This document shows positions 16,419 through 25,282 of a DNA stretch of 64,000 nt, piece after piece. The stretch is from Pseudomonas fluorescens (GTDB lineage: Bacteria > Pseudomonadota > Gammaproteobacteria > Pseudomonadales > Pseudomonadaceae), in NCBI RefSeq assembly GCF_902497745.1, contig NZ_CABVHJ010000027.1:1-64000 (forward strand), read 5' to 3'. The notes beneath the pieces are model-generated. The model had not been told where the DNA came from, did no database searches, and was given only the letters and a program-made list of their open reading frames with translations. The position numbers and the translations under genes were made by a program. Numbering within the stretch: the first letter of the stretch is position 1; every line of letters begins with the position of its first letter.

Positions 16419-16770
16419 AGCTAAATCTCATACGAACTTATTGATGGTTATAGTGATAAATCGCTATAACTGCAAATAAACAGCTAGATACCAATCTCAC
16501 CCGTGCCGCATGGGCGCATTTTTTAGTCAGGAGCCATGTTGACCTTAGGCCGAGTCACTGTTCAGGACAATCGTAGCGATGTACTGGCCTGACGGATATT
16601 CGTACGCCCGAAACCGCCAACGCCTTTGGAATCAACATCTGTAGGGGCAAGTTGCGGAGCGCTCTCAAAAGCCCTAGATTTGGATCCAAATATGTCGATG
16701 GCTTGTCCATGCCTATGGTGTGGCGCTCAACTGTCGGAACTTGTGGATTCAATCGAAAAGGCTAGGCGAA
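16419..16770. other. Low-GC spacer between ATPase gene and RidA gene
   Basis: About 350 bases. The part next to the ATPase (16419-16490) is AT-rich (TTATTGATGGTTATAGTGATAAATCGC region) and probably holds its promoter. The rest holds no convincing gene; a 65-codon minus frame at 16555-16752 has no recognisable features. This may mark the edge of an insertion. Confidence 0.5.
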
Positions 16771-17262
16771 ATGACTGAGAGGATGACCTGCGACGAGCGT
16801 TTTATTGCCCTGGCCCAAGAGCTGAACTACGACATTTATGGTGAGAACACCGCTGGCGGCAATTACGCGCCGCTGATCCGTCATCATGATGAGCTGTACA
16901 TCAGCGGTATGGTGCCGCGCACTAACGGCAAGATTCAGTATCCGGGTCGCGTCGGACTGGAGCTGACCCTTAAGGATGCGCAAGCCGCCGCGAGCATCAG
17001 TGCGATGCGTTGCCTGGCGCTGATCGTCGATGCGGTGGGTTCGCTGGACAAGATCAAGGCGTTGTTGCGGGTGACGGTGTATGTGAAGTCGACGCCGGAC
17101 TTCGTTGACCTGAGCGAAGTCGCCAACGGTGCGTCGGACGTGTTCAGTCATGTGCTCGGCGATGCCGGCCGGCACACGCGCACCACGGTGGGGGTGTATC
17201 AGTTGCCGAAGAACGCGGCGATTGAGGTGGACATGATTGTAGCGTTGCATCCTTCGGCTTGA
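16771..17262 (+). CDS. RidA-family (YjgF/YER057c/UK114) protein
   Basis: RidA proteins hydrolyse reactive enamine/imine intermediates released by PLP enzymes, forming trimers with active sites at subunit interfaces. The 163-residue chain is of the longer RidA subgroup. Signatures are YISGMVPR near the start, MRCLALIVDAVGSLDKI and the C-terminal HTRTTVGVYQLPKNAAIEVDMIV, which contains the arginine that binds the substrate carboxylate. The start at 16771 is chosen over 16720 and 16783 because an AGGC ribosome binding site precedes it. The gene is solitary. The exact substrate is unknown, and members of this subgroup need not have deaminase activity. Confidence 0.8.
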   Translation: MTERMTCDERFIALAQELNYDIYGENTAGGNYAPLIRHHDELYISGMVPRTNGKIQYPGRVGLELTLKDAQAAASISAMRCLALIVDAVGSLDKIKALLRVTVYVKSTPDFVDLSEVANGASDVFSHVLGDAGRHTRTTVGVYQLPKNAAIEVDMIVALHPSA

Positions 17263-17275
17263 GGGTGACTTCACG

Positions 17276-17480
17276 GCTTGCCCTCACCCTAACCCTCCCG
17301 AAACGTCGGACCGCCCGGAGGGAGAGGGGACTGACCGAAGTGTCTTGCGCTATACATCGACCTGAGAGGCCGAGGCGATTGTGGATTCGGCACCGCACTT
17401 TCATTTCGGCGTACTTCTACAATATCCGCAAATCGGCTCCCTCTCCCTTGGGAGAGGGCTGGGGTGAGGGGCCTCGGTTT
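17276..17480. repeat. Dispersed CCCTCTCCC/GGGAGAGGG element, inverted relative to the 5-kb copy
   Basis: Two palindromic cores (about 17280-17328 and 17438-17480) flank a 110-base block with CGGCGTACTTCTAC. The left core contains GAAACGTCGGACCGCC, the reverse complement of the long loop seen near 5255-5275, so this is the same element in the opposite orientation. Confidence 0.75.
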
Positions 17481-17511
17481 AGGCCATCTCACCCATCCCA
17501 AGCCGAAAACC

Positions 17512-17552
17512 AAAAAGCCCCGCACTGAATCCCAGTGCGGGGCTTTTTCGTA
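17512..17552. terminator. Bidirectional terminator between RidA gene and the next minus-strand gene
   Basis: AAAAAGCCCCGCACTG pairs with CAGTGCGGGGCTTTTT, with A- and T-runs on both sides. Confidence 0.9.
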
Positions 17553-17566
17553 CAGCGGCTGCGCTA

Positions 17567-18268
17567 TTACTGCGCGGCGATGCTATAGCCATCGAACGCA
17601 GTCTGCTGTTGCAGCGCGGTGATGATGTTCTTGCGGTTCACTGCCTGTTCGGTACCCGCGTTGTCGACGAAGACTTCGCTTTCCAGCTCCGCTTCTTCGC
17701 CTTCACCAACGAAGGTGAAACCGAGGAACTCCAGCGCTGCACGGTCAACGTTCAGGCGCGAGCGTGGCGTGCGCAGTGGCAAGGTCACGCTGATGCCGTC
17801 CTTGCTGATGGTGAAGATTTCGACTTCTTTCTTCTTCGCCGCTTTACTCTTGCCGCCGCTCGGATTGCTGATCGCCTGATGGGTCTGGTTCAGCACCTTC
17901 AGCGCGAGGCCGTAAACGATTTCCTGGAACGCCGGATCGTCCTTGAAGCTGGACAGGATGCGGCCGATCGAGAACTTGCTGCTGAGGTCTTCAAGGGCGG
18001 CGAGGTCGGCGGCTTCGGCGTCTTTCAGCGCCTTGAGTTCGCCCATCAGCTCGTAGGCCTTGTCGTCATCGAAGCTGTCGTGAGCCTGACGGATCGCCGC
18101 GCGCAACTCGCGGATCTGGTCGCTCTCGCGGGTCGACTGGAACGCGTCCAGGACCATCTCGCTGATGATTTTGGCTTGTGGCAGGTGTTGTGAAAGATTG
18201 ATGGAGTTTTCGTATTCCGCTTTGGACGATTCGGTGACTACGGATTCAGCGGTGTTGAAATCGGACAT
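17567..18268 (-). CDS. Conserved hypothetical protein, 233 aa, not recognised
   Basis: I do not recognise a family with known function. The N-terminal 130 residues are helical and charged, with a coiled-coil-like stretch (IRELRAAIRQAHDSFDDDKAYELMGELKALKDAEAAD region). A basic linker GGKSKAAKKKEVE follows. The C-terminal 80 residues are beta-rich (IFTISKDGISVTLPLRTPRSRLN, LEFLGFTFVGEGEEAELESEVFVD). No signal or membrane segment is seen, so it is probably cytoplasmic. The reading frame is open back to 18361, but the ATG at 18268 (MSDFNTAESVV) begins the compositionally normal part. The ribosome binding site is weak. The strong terminator downstream suggests good expression. The gene is monocistronic by spacing. 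Confidence 0.7.
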   Translation of the reverse strand: MSDFNTAESVVTESSKAEYENSINLSQHLPQAKIISEMVLDAFQSTRESDQIRELRAAIRQAHDSFDDDKAYELMGELKALKDAEAADLAALEDLSSKFSIGRILSSFKDDPAFQEIVYGLALKVLNQTHQAISNPSGGKSKAAKKKEVEIFTISKDGISVTLPLRTPRSRLNVDRAALEFLGFTFVGEGEEAELESEVFVDNAGTEQAVNRKNIITALQQQTAFDGYSIAAQ

Positions 18269-18401
18269 TGAAATTTCACTACTTTTTAACTTGAGTGGAG
18301 ATGAGAAAACCGAGGGCTTTTTCAGGCCGACTAATTTAGGGGAGCGCGGCGGCGTTGTCACGGAGCAACGGTCTGCCGGTCGAGTTTTTTCCCACAGTGC
18401 G

Positions 18402-18806
18402 CTATTTCAGGCGCGGCCGTTCCATGGCAATCACCGAGGTCTGAAAACCCAGGCTGGCAAAAAATGCCTCTGCGCCCTCGCGCCCGGCACGCAGCACCCA
18501 GGTGATTTCGGGGTTGTCGCCCATGATGTGCTCGACCAGCGCGCGGCCAATTCCTTCACGCCGATGCTGGTCGTCGACCACCACCATCGACAGGTAACCG
18601 TTGGACAAACCATCGGTGATCCCGCGAGCGAATCCGATGATCTGCCCACCCTGGACGGCGACGGCGGTGCGCTGAGAGTTTTTTATCAGCAGGGCAAAAT
18701 GTTCAGCTGAGCCGGTGCGATGGCTCCAGCCATGCTCCCCGAGAAACTGCCTCACCGATTGCGTTTCGACGGGCAGCAAATCACGTACGACGAGTGTGTT
18801 GTTCAT
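18402..18806 (-). CDS. GNAT-family N-acetyltransferase
   Basis: A 134-residue compact acetyltransferase. The acetyl-CoA motif is RREGIGRALVEHI (about residues 85-97), preceded by the beta-4 strand GYLSMVVVDD and followed by GREGAEAFFASLGF, the typical C-terminal segment. The substrate is unknown. It lies between the unrecognised 233-aa gene and the LysR gene on the same strand, with gaps of about 130 and 54 bases, so cotranscription with the LysR gene upstream is possible but unproved. Confidence 0.8.
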   Translation of the reverse strand: MNNTLVVRDLLPVETQSVRQFLGEHGWSHRTGSAEHFALLIKNSQRTAVAVQGGQIIGFARGITDGLSNGYLSMVVVDDQHRREGIGRALVEHIMGDNPEITWVLRAGREGAEAFFASLGFQTSVIAMERPRLK

Positions 18807-18860
18807 CTGCTGTTCGGGTCCTTGTCAGCGATTCTTCATGGGTGGCAGATGCAGGCGACG

Positions 18861-19766
18861 TCAGGATTTCCCCCACCGCTGCATGACAAACTCTACGAAA
18901 CGACGCAGTTTCGGCAAGCGATAGCGATCCGGCGCGTAGAGCAGATGCATCGGTCGGCTGGGGGGCTGGAAATCGGCGATCACTTTCACCAGTCGGCCTT
19001 CGCGCAGGTCTTGCTCCACCAGCGCATCCGGCAGCATCACGATGCCCATGCCGTTGCGTGCAGCCTGATGCAGCCCGGCGGAGCTGTTGATCAGCATAGG
19101 CCCGCTGACGTCGACCATGATTTCCCCGTCGGGGCCGCTGAGGCGCCAGCGCTTTTCTACTGATTGCCAGTCATCGCCGGCGGGATAGGCAAACGACAGG
19201 CAATCGTGATGCTGCAAGTCTTCCGGCGTTTTCGGCATGCCGCGCCGCGCGACGTATTGCGGCGAGGCGCACGCGGTCAGGGTGTAATCGATCAAGGGCC
19301 GGGCGATCAGGTTGGACTGGTCGAAATTGCCCAGCCGAAACGCCACATCCAGGCCGCTTTCCAGCAGATCGGGACGGCCGTTGGTCAGCACTACATCGAG
19401 TTTGACCTGTGGGTACAACAAGGAAAATTCACTGAGCGCCGGGGCCAGCCGTTCGACGCCGAACGTCAGCGGCGCGGTGAGGCGCAGCATGCCCCGGGGT
19501 TGATCGAGGGTCTGCTCGGCGAGGCGTTCGGAATCGGCGACCAATCCCAACACTTCCAGACAACGCTGGTAGTAAACGCTGCCGAATTCGGTGAGCCGCT
19601 GACGACGGGTCGTGCGTTGCAGCAGTTGCACGCCCAGCCGTTGCTCCAGCGCGCGCAGGTGATTGCCAACCATGGTCGTCGACATATCACACTGCAGCGC
19701 GGCCGCCGTCATGCTCCCGGTTTCGACGACTTTGACGTACACGCTCATCGACTGGAACAGGTCCAT
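18861..19766 (-). CDS. LysR-family transcriptional regulator
   Basis: 301 residues. The N-terminal winged helix-turn-helix covers residues 1-60 (SMTAAALQCDMSTTMVGNHLRALEQ, then LLQRTTRRQRLTEFG). The C-terminal effector domain covers about 90-295 (LRLTAPLTFGVERLAPALSEF, DVAFRLGNF, NGMGIVMLPD). It belongs to the CrgA/DmlR-like subgroup, judged by the GxLRLTAP start of the effector domain. The start at 19766 (MDLFQSMSVYV) is preferred over the codon two residues upstream. It is divergent from the aminotransferase gene at 19869, with a 100-base shared control region, so that gene is the likely target. Confidence 0.88.
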   Translation of the reverse strand: MDLFQSMSVYVKVVETGSMTAAALQCDMSTTMVGNHLRALEQRLGVQLLQRTTRRQRLTEFGSVYYQRCLEVLGLVADSERLAEQTLDQPRGMLRLTAPLTFGVERLAPALSEFSLLYPQVKLDVVLTNGRPDLLESGLDVAFRLGNFDQSNLIARPLIDYTLTACASPQYVARRGMPKTPEDLQHHDCLSFAYPAGDDWQSVEKRWRLSGPDGEIMVDVSGPMLINSSAGLHQAARNGMGIVMLPDALVEQDLREGRLVKVIADFQPPSRPMHLLYAPDRYRLPKLRRFVEFVMQRWGKS

Positions 19767-19868
19767 TATCAAGCTCGGCTTTTAAATGAATGAAGTTTTG
19801 CCGAGTTTATCCAGTTTCGCTGGCTAACCATACTGCCAGCACACCGACCTGCACTGGAGTTTGAAGTC

Positions 19869-21041
19869 ATGACCGCCGCCCTGATGAACACCTACCAACC
19901 ACTGGCCTTGAGCTTCACCAAGGGCCTGGGCACTCGCCTGTGGGATCAGGCCGGTCGCGAGTATCTGGACGCAGTTGCCGGTGTGGCGGTGACCAATGTC
20001 GGCCACTCGCACCCGCGGATCGTTTCGGCGATCAGTGAGCAGGCCGGGTTGCTGCTGCACACGTCGAATCTGTACAGCATCGACTGGCAGCAACAACTGG
20101 CGAAACGGCTGACCGAGCTGTCGGGGATGGAGCGGGCGTTCTTCAATAACTCGGGGGCCGAAGCCAATGAAACGGCGCTGAAACTCGCGCGTTTGTACGG
20201 CTGGCGCAAAGGCATCGAACAGCCGCTGGTGGTGGTCATGGCCAACGCATTCCATGGCCGCACACTCGGCACCTTGTCGGCCAGTGATGGCCCGGCGGTG
20301 CGCCTGGGTTTCAATGAGTTGCCGGGGGATTTCGTCAAAGTGCCATTTGGTGATCTCGCCGCGCTGGAGCAGCTGCGGCAAAAGCACGGCGAGCGCATCG
20401 TCGCGATTCTGGTCGAGCCGATTCAGGGCGAAAGCGGTGTGCAGATCGCGCCGCCCGGTTACCTGAAAGCCCTGCGCGAACTGTGCAATCGCCATGCGTG
20501 GTTATTGATGCTCGATGAGATCCAGACCGGCATTGGCCGCACCGGGCGCTGGTTCGCGTTTCAACATGAAGGCATTGTCCCGGATGTCATGACCCTGGCA
20601 AAAGGGCTGGGCAACGGCGTGCCGATCGGCGCGTGCCTGGCGCGGGGCAGGGCGGCGGATCTGTTTACGCCTGGGAGCCATGGCAGCACCTTCGGCGGCA
20701 ATCCTCTCGCGTGCCGGGTCGGTTGCACGGTGCTGGATATCATCGAAGAACAGGGCCTGCTGGAAAACGCCCGGATTCAGGGGGAACGCCTGTTGACTCG
20801 TCTGCGTGCAGAGCTGGCGGACAATCCCAATGTGCTGGCGATTCGTGGGCAGGGCTTGATGATTGGCATCGAACTGAAACAACCGGTGCGTGATCTGACG
20901 CTGATCGCGGCGCGGGATCATGGGCTGTTGATCAACGTCACGCGTGGCAAGACGATACGGCTGCTGCCACCGTTGACGATTGATGAGCGTGAGGTGGAGA
21001 TGATTGTCAGAGGTGTGGGGCGAGCGCTGATTGCGCATTGA
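19869..21041 (+). CDS. Class-III aminotransferase, ArgD-like
   Basis: 390 residues of a PLP enzyme close to acetylornithine/succinylornithine aminotransferases. Visible motifs are FFNNSGAEANETALKLAR (phosphate binding), FHGRTLGTLS, VEPIQGESGV, LMLDEIQTGIGRTG (cofactor Asp) and MTLAKGLGNGVPIG (PLP lysine), then GSTFGGNPLAC. It likely moves an amino group between an omega-amino acid and 2-oxoglutarate. No other arginine genes are near, and it is divergent from a LysR regulator. It may therefore be a catabolic paralogue of ArgD for ornithine derivatives or related amines. The general class is certain; the substrate is not. Confidence 0.85.
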   Translation: MTAALMNTYQPLALSFTKGLGTRLWDQAGREYLDAVAGVAVTNVGHSHPRIVSAISEQAGLLLHTSNLYSIDWQQQLAKRLTELSGMERAFFNNSGAEANETALKLARLYGWRKGIEQPLVVVMANAFHGRTLGTLSASDGPAVRLGFNELPGDFVKVPFGDLAALEQLRQKHGERIVAILVEPIQGESGVQIAPPGYLKALRELCNRHAWLLMLDEIQTGIGRTGRWFAFQHEGIVPDVMTLAKGLGNGVPIGACLARGRAADLFTPGSHGSTFGGNPLACRVGCTVLDIIEEQGLLENARIQGERLLTRLRAELADNPNVLAIRGQGLMIGIELKQPVRDLTLIAARDHGLLINVTRGKTIRLLPPLTIDEREVEMIVRGVGRALIAH

Positions 21042-21059
21042 CGGCTTGTAAGTAGCACT

Positions 21060-21148
21060 GTGGGAGCGAGCCTGCTCGCGAAGGCGGACTATCGGTCGAC
21101 ATCTCTGCTGGATGATCGACCGCTTTCGCGAGCAGGCTCGCTCCCACA
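21060..21148. repeat. REP inverted pair
   Basis: Two REP copies flank about 45 bases between convergent genes (aminotransferase and PhoD-like). They are arranged tail-to-tail relative to the copy at 1025. Confidence 0.9.
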
Positions 21149-21163
21149 TTTTCGGTGTAGACC

Positions 21164-23083
21164 TTAGTCCGGATAATCCGCCAGATCCGGCGCCAGCATC
21201 CGCGTCTTCGCCTTGCCATTCGAATTGTGCTGAATGATCTCGCGCGGCTGCCCCTGCTCATTGAAAAACACCTGACCGATCCCCGCCGAATTCCACAGCC
21301 GTTCGCCCGCCTCAGCATGCTCGGGCGTATACGGCACGATGCGCATGCGTCGGCGTTTGGTGAGCCAGTTCAGCGGGGAGCGTGGCGAGTAGAGCCAGCG
21401 GTTGAGGCGGTCGAACCATTCCAGCAGGCTTTTCGGAAACTCGTTCTTGATCCCGCTGCTGGTGATCTGCCAGATCCGCGGCCCGGCCTTGCGGTGTCGG
21501 ATAAGTACTTCGTAGACGAAGGAATAATGCACATCGCCGGACAGCACCACGTAGTTACCCGGTGTGCGCGAGTGGCGGAAAATATTCAGGATCACCTGCG
21601 CGGCGCCGCGATGGGCCATCCAGTTTTCCGCGTCGACCAGTAGCGGGTAGCCGCACCAACTGAAGACTTTTTGCACCGTTTCGATCAGCTTCACGCCGAA
21701 GATCGGCGCCGGGGAAACGATGATCGCTGACGGGTGATCGAGCAGTTCCTGTTGCAGTTCGCTCAGCGCCTCCCAATCGAGCAGGCCCGACGGTTGCTTG
21801 AGCGCCATCTCACTGCGCCAGCGTCGGGTGCGCGTGTCGATGACTACCAGCGCGGGACTGGTTGGCAGTACGAAATGCCATTGCTGAAAGCGCAGCAGCT
21901 CATCGATCAAATCGTCCTGCACCGGGCTGTCGAGATACTGATCATCACCGCTGGCGCTCAGCCCCAGGGTTTTCTCCAAGACATCCTTGAAGGCATCGGG
22001 ATTATTGCCCCAGCCCTGACACAACATATAGGCGATCAGCGCATTGCCGATGATGCGTTTGGAGAACGGATGGCCGTAGGCGGTTTCCTCCCATTGCGCA
22101 GACAGGTTCCAGTCATCGGTGATGTCGTGATCATCGAAAATCATCAGGCTGGGCAGATGCGCCAGCGCGCGGGCGACCTTGTCCAATCCAGCCTTGAACG
22201 CGTCGATGCGAGTCTGTTCGAGGCTGTAGCGCTTGAGGCGTTCGGGCGTCAGTTCGGGCGCTTGCGGATTGATCAGCGACCAGGCGGTCGGCGACCACAC
22301 CAGCAGATACATCGCCATGACTTCGGCAAAGGTCACCAGGTGATTGTCAGCACTGCTGCTGGTGAAAATCGGCTTACGCGCACCGCCGAAAAATCGCTCG
22401 CGCAATGTCTCGTTGCTCTCCAGCGCTGGTAACAAATCCGCACGGTGGTAGTAACTGGCCGGGTGTTCATAAAGCTTCGCGCTGTCGCTGACCACGGCGC
22501 CTTCGAGGTGTTCGTCGAACAGGCCGAGTCGTTCGATCAAGGCATGAATCGCCCGCAACATCGGGCCGGCCACGTCGTCGGCGTAGACCTGATCGCCGCT
22601 CATCATTAACAGGGCGGGGCGTTGTTGCGGATCGTTTTCCGTCGCCAGCAATTGGTCGACGCAAAGCAAACCATCCGTCGCCGGGTGATGCGGCTTGCGG
22701 CAAGAGCCGTGCAGCAGTTGATCGATCCGCGAGCGCAGGACGAAGTTCGGACTGGTTGCATCGCCGTACAGCAGATGCGCTGCCCAGTCGGCGATGCCCT
22801 CTGCATTATCGATCAGCAGGTCATAGTCGATACACGTATCGCAGGGCAGTGCGTTATCGAGAGCAACATCGATGAGATGGACAAACGCCTGACGACCTAC
22901 GGGAATGACCGTGCATTTCCCGGCATCGAGAGGAATGTCTCCTACACCTTGCAGGCGCAACGTCAGCGCCAGTGGCCGCGTACCGACCAGCCACATGACC
23001 ACGCGCGTTGGCTCCAGCCGTCGCAGCAGCGGGCCGGCCAGGACAGGAGGCAGCGGGATCAGGTCAGCGGGTGTCGAAGACAT
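21164..23083 (-). CDS. PhoD-like alkaline phosphatase/phosphodiesterase
   Basis: A 639-residue metallophosphatase of the PhoD-like group. Metal-binding motifs are SGDQVYADDV (about 175), FDDHDITDDWN (about 325) and SGDVHYSF (about 520), the latter being the GDxHxS signature. There is no N-terminal signal or Tat motif, so unlike classical secreted PhoD it seems cytoplasmic. The N-terminal 100 residues look like the beta-sandwich domain seen in this family. The start at 23083 (MSSTPAD) is chosen three codons inside the longest reading; both are plausible. The substrate is unknown; organic phosphodiesters are the family expectation. Confidence 0.82.
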   Translation of the reverse strand: MSSTPADLIPLPPVLAGPLLRRLEPTRVVMWLVGTRPLALTLRLQGVGDIPLDAGKCTVIPVGRQAFVHLIDVALDNALPCDTCIDYDLLIDNAEGIADWAAHLLYGDATSPNFVLRSRIDQLLHGSCRKPHHPATDGLLCVDQLLATENDPQQRPALLMMSGDQVYADDVAGPMLRAIHALIERLGLFDEHLEGAVVSDSAKLYEHPASYYHRADLLPALESNETLRERFFGGARKPIFTSSSADNHLVTFAEVMAMYLLVWSPTAWSLINPQAPELTPERLKRYSLEQTRIDAFKAGLDKVARALAHLPSLMIFDDHDITDDWNLSAQWEETAYGHPFSKRIIGNALIAYMLCQGWGNNPDAFKDVLEKTLGLSASGDDQYLDSPVQDDLIDELLRFQQWHFVLPTSPALVVIDTRTRRWRSEMALKQPSGLLDWEALSELQQELLDHPSAIIVSPAPIFGVKLIETVQKVFSWCGYPLLVDAENWMAHRGAAQVILNIFRHSRTPGNYVVLSGDVHYSFVYEVLIRHRKAGPRIWQITSSGIKNEFPKSLLEWFDRLNRWLYSPRSPLNWLTKRRRMRIVPYTPEHAEAGERLWNSAGIGQVFFNEQGQPREIIQHNSNGKAKTRMLAPDLADYPD

Positions 23084-23154
23084 CGAGGGCAAAGCTCAAG
23101 GCGCACAGGCCGGCGATGATAGCGCAGGCGGCGCCTTGAACCCTTAAATAAGCC

Positions 23155-23892
23155 TTAAGAGTCGGCTTTTTGCACTTTCAGCGCCAACAAGCGCCATTGC
23201 GCAGGTAGCGCGTCCACTCGCGGCTGCTCTTGCACGGAGCAATCGAAACGGTAGGTGACATCGTCGCCGTTCATGTTGCGTGCGGTGACGGTGTTGTTGA
23301 AGGTGTAGACCTGATCCTTGAAGCGGTGGCTGACCAGCGCCTTGCTGTCAGCAAAGCGCGCTGAAGCGGGGAAGCGCAACGTGCTGGTCACAAACGGGCT
23401 GCACATGACATACGCGATCATCGACTTGTCGGCCTGGGCGTCGCCACGCAATTTCTTGTTCAGCGCTGCCAGGGCCATGCGCCCCTGATAGTCGCTTTGA
23501 TCCAGCACGGTCTGTAACCCGATTGATTTCGGCGCCCGGCTGGCGTAGTTCGGCAACAGTGCGGAGTCGGCGGGAGACGGCTTGTCATCCGGCTCGATGG
23601 CAGCAAAAGCCGGCGCATCCTTCAGTTCGGCAGCGGGTGTGACTGCCTCGGCTTCAGGCAATAGAGAGGTCGGCTCGATGACTTGCGCGTTTTCAGCCTG
23701 CGCCGGTTCATAGTCATGCGACGAAGGAAACAACGACAACGTGATCGACAGCACCACCATCGCGACAATGAAACCACCCGCTGCGCCGACGATGTTGCCG
23801 TAGAAAATATTCCAGCTGCCACGGTTCTTGACCACCCAGCGCCACATGAATCCCCAAACCGCGACAAATACCAGAAAACGCAGAAACTCCAT
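23155..23892 (-). CDS. Inner-membrane-anchored hypothetical protein
   Basis: 245 residues. Two N-terminal membrane helices (LRFLVFVAVWGFMW, then NIVGAAGGFIVAMVVLSITL) flank the motif VVKNRGSWN. A Glu/Pro-rich linker and a soluble C-terminal domain of about 130 residues follow, with two cysteines (MIAYVMCSPFV and RFDCSVQEQ). The end is VTYRFDCSVQEQPRVDALPAQWRLL. The membrane part is paralogous to the protein at 24008-24367. The soluble part resembles small domains that accept secreted protein partners, but I recognise no family. It lies downstream of the short paralogue on the same strand, with a gap of about 115 bases. Confidence 0.7.
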   Translation of the reverse strand: MEFLRFLVFVAVWGFMWRWVVKNRGSWNIFYGNIVGAAGGFIVAMVVLSITLSLFPSSHDYEPAQAENAQVIEPTSLLPEAEAVTPAAELKDAPAFAAIEPDDKPSPADSALLPNYASRAPKSIGLQTVLDQSDYQGRMALAALNKKLRGDAQADKSMIAYVMCSPFVTSTLRFPASARFADSKALVSHRFKDQVYTFNNTVTARNMNGDDVTYRFDCSVQEQPRVDALPAQWRLLALKVQKADS

Positions 23893-24007
23893 TTGATCCT
23901 TTCCTTAAACCTTCCAAACCCGAAATCAACGCGCGCCCAAGGTGAACGCTGACGATGGGCGGCAAGATAACAAAACAGACGTGTAATGCCAGTGACGATA
24001 GCGGCGC

Positions 24008-24367
24008 TCAGTGAAAATTAAGCGCGAAAAACGCCAGTGTCGTCACGCCAGCAGCCAGCCCACAGATACCGGCGAAAAGTTGCCGGGCCAATGGATGCTC
24101 TGGCTGAGGACGCCTGACCAGCCACATCCAGACACCCGCCAGCACACCGAACGTGGTGATTATTTGCAACACGCTACTGGCCAGGTTCTCCGGCGAAGGA
24201 GAAACGTGCGCCGGGAACAGGCCTGAACAGACCACCGAAAAAATCATCGCTACGATAAAGCCGCTGGCGGCACCCGCCAGGTTGGCAAGGATCAGGTTCC
24301 AGGCACCACGGGTCTGCACGACCCAAGCCCAAACGGCTGCCCAGACGAAAAAGTACAACACGGCCAT
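24008..24367 (-). CDS. Small membrane protein, paralogue of the 23155 gene
   Basis: 119 residues with four predicted membrane helices: MAVLYFFVWAAVWAWVV, LILANLAGAASGFIVAMIFSVV, VLQIITTFGVLAGVWMW and LFAGICGLAAGVTTLAFFAL. The first half matches the N-terminus of the 23155 protein (VWxxVxxxxRGxWNxxxxNxxGAAxGFIVAM). The ATG at 24367 is preferred over the much longer reading because it has a GGGAG ribosome binding site and aligns with the paralogue's start. The function is unknown. The gene is divergent from the secreted protein gene at 24492. Confidence 0.65.
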   Translation of the reverse strand: MAVLYFFVWAAVWAWVVQTRGAWNLILANLAGAASGFIVAMIFSVVCSGLFPAHVSPSPENLASSVLQIITTFGVLAGVWMWLVRRPQPEHPLARQLFAGICGLAAGVTTLAFFALNFH

Positions 24368-24491
24368 CAAGGTGTTTCTCCCTCTGAAAATCGATTCCAT
24401 CGAGGCGCTGGCGACCTCGTTACTGGCAGTGGACGGCAAGATAGCAAAATAGTAGCGTCGCGCCACTGCCCATCTCCGTAACGGACTACCC

Positions 24492-25238
24492 ATGCCAGTC
24501 AGTACCCATTCTTTGCGCCTGCTCTGCGCAATCACCCTCGCCGCTGCAATGACCCCGGCATTCGCCGCCGTGCAAGAGCATCCGGAAAACAGCTGGAAAT
24601 ATTACGCCGGCAACTGCCAGCGCGTGCTGGAGAAATTGGCCGACGTGCAGAGCGGTCGCACCACGGCCTACGACGTGATGTTTGCATTGGAAAGCAACCT
24701 GCAGACCATGAATGAACAGCGCTCGAACCTGACGCCCAATCACCTCGGCTCCCGAGAGTTTGCACAATGCGAAAACGTAGCGGGCCAGGCTGAAGCGATG
24801 ATCGCCCAAGGCAAAGCCGAGTTCGCCGCAAAAATGCAAGGTGCTGCAGAGGAAGGCCGCATCGCCCACCAGAACTCCCCCGCCTACCAACGCGCCCGCT
24901 CCCTCGGCTACAGCGACGTCGGCGACATCTCCTTCCTGAAACTGCACGAAGACACCGACGGCGAAGCACGCCTGAAAACCATGTTGATCACCGTCGACGA
25001 AATCTGCGGCCAATACTTCCGCGCCACGCAATACGTGAAGCCTTATGTGATCTATACGGTTCGGCCTTCTGACGGCGGTTGTGGCGAAGTGAAGCGCGTT
25101 GCGGTGGTCGGTGGCCGATCAGTGGAGAAGGGTGATTACATTGATGAGAAGGGCGAGTTTCAGTATCTGGGCTGGAAAAAACTTGTCGGAGCCGATGGCT
25201 TCCCAACCGATATCCGCGTGCTGAAAGCCCGTCGTTGA
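24492..25238 (+). CDS. Secreted hypothetical protein, 248 aa
   Basis: Residues 1-26 form a signal peptide (LRLLCAITLAAAMTPAFAA). The mature protein has four cysteines (GNCQRVL, FAQCENV, EICGQYF, GGCGEVK), which could form two disulfides. The N-terminal half is helical, and the C-terminal half is beta-rich with a repeated KGDYIDEKGEF pattern. I do not recognise the family. The PH-like gene begins 44 bases downstream on the same strand, so the two may be cotranscribed. Confidence 0.7.
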   Translation: MPVSTHSLRLLCAITLAAAMTPAFAAVQEHPENSWKYYAGNCQRVLEKLADVQSGRTTAYDVMFALESNLQTMNEQRSNLTPNHLGSREFAQCENVAGQAEAMIAQGKAEFAAKMQGAAEEGRIAHQNSPAYQRARSLGYSDVGDISFLKLHEDTDGEARLKTMLITVDEICGQYFRATQYVKPYVIYTVRPSDGGCGEVKRVAVVGGRSVEKGDYIDEKGEFQYLGWKKLVGADGFPTDIRVLKARR

Positions 25239-25282
25239 AACTAAGAATACCGGGATGTTTTCTTGAAGATGAGGATGGACAG

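Noticed and set aside
16555..16752. 65-codon minus-strand frame between the ATPase and RidA genes
   Set aside because: No ribosome binding site, no recognisable motif, and it overlaps the likely control region of the RidA gene.
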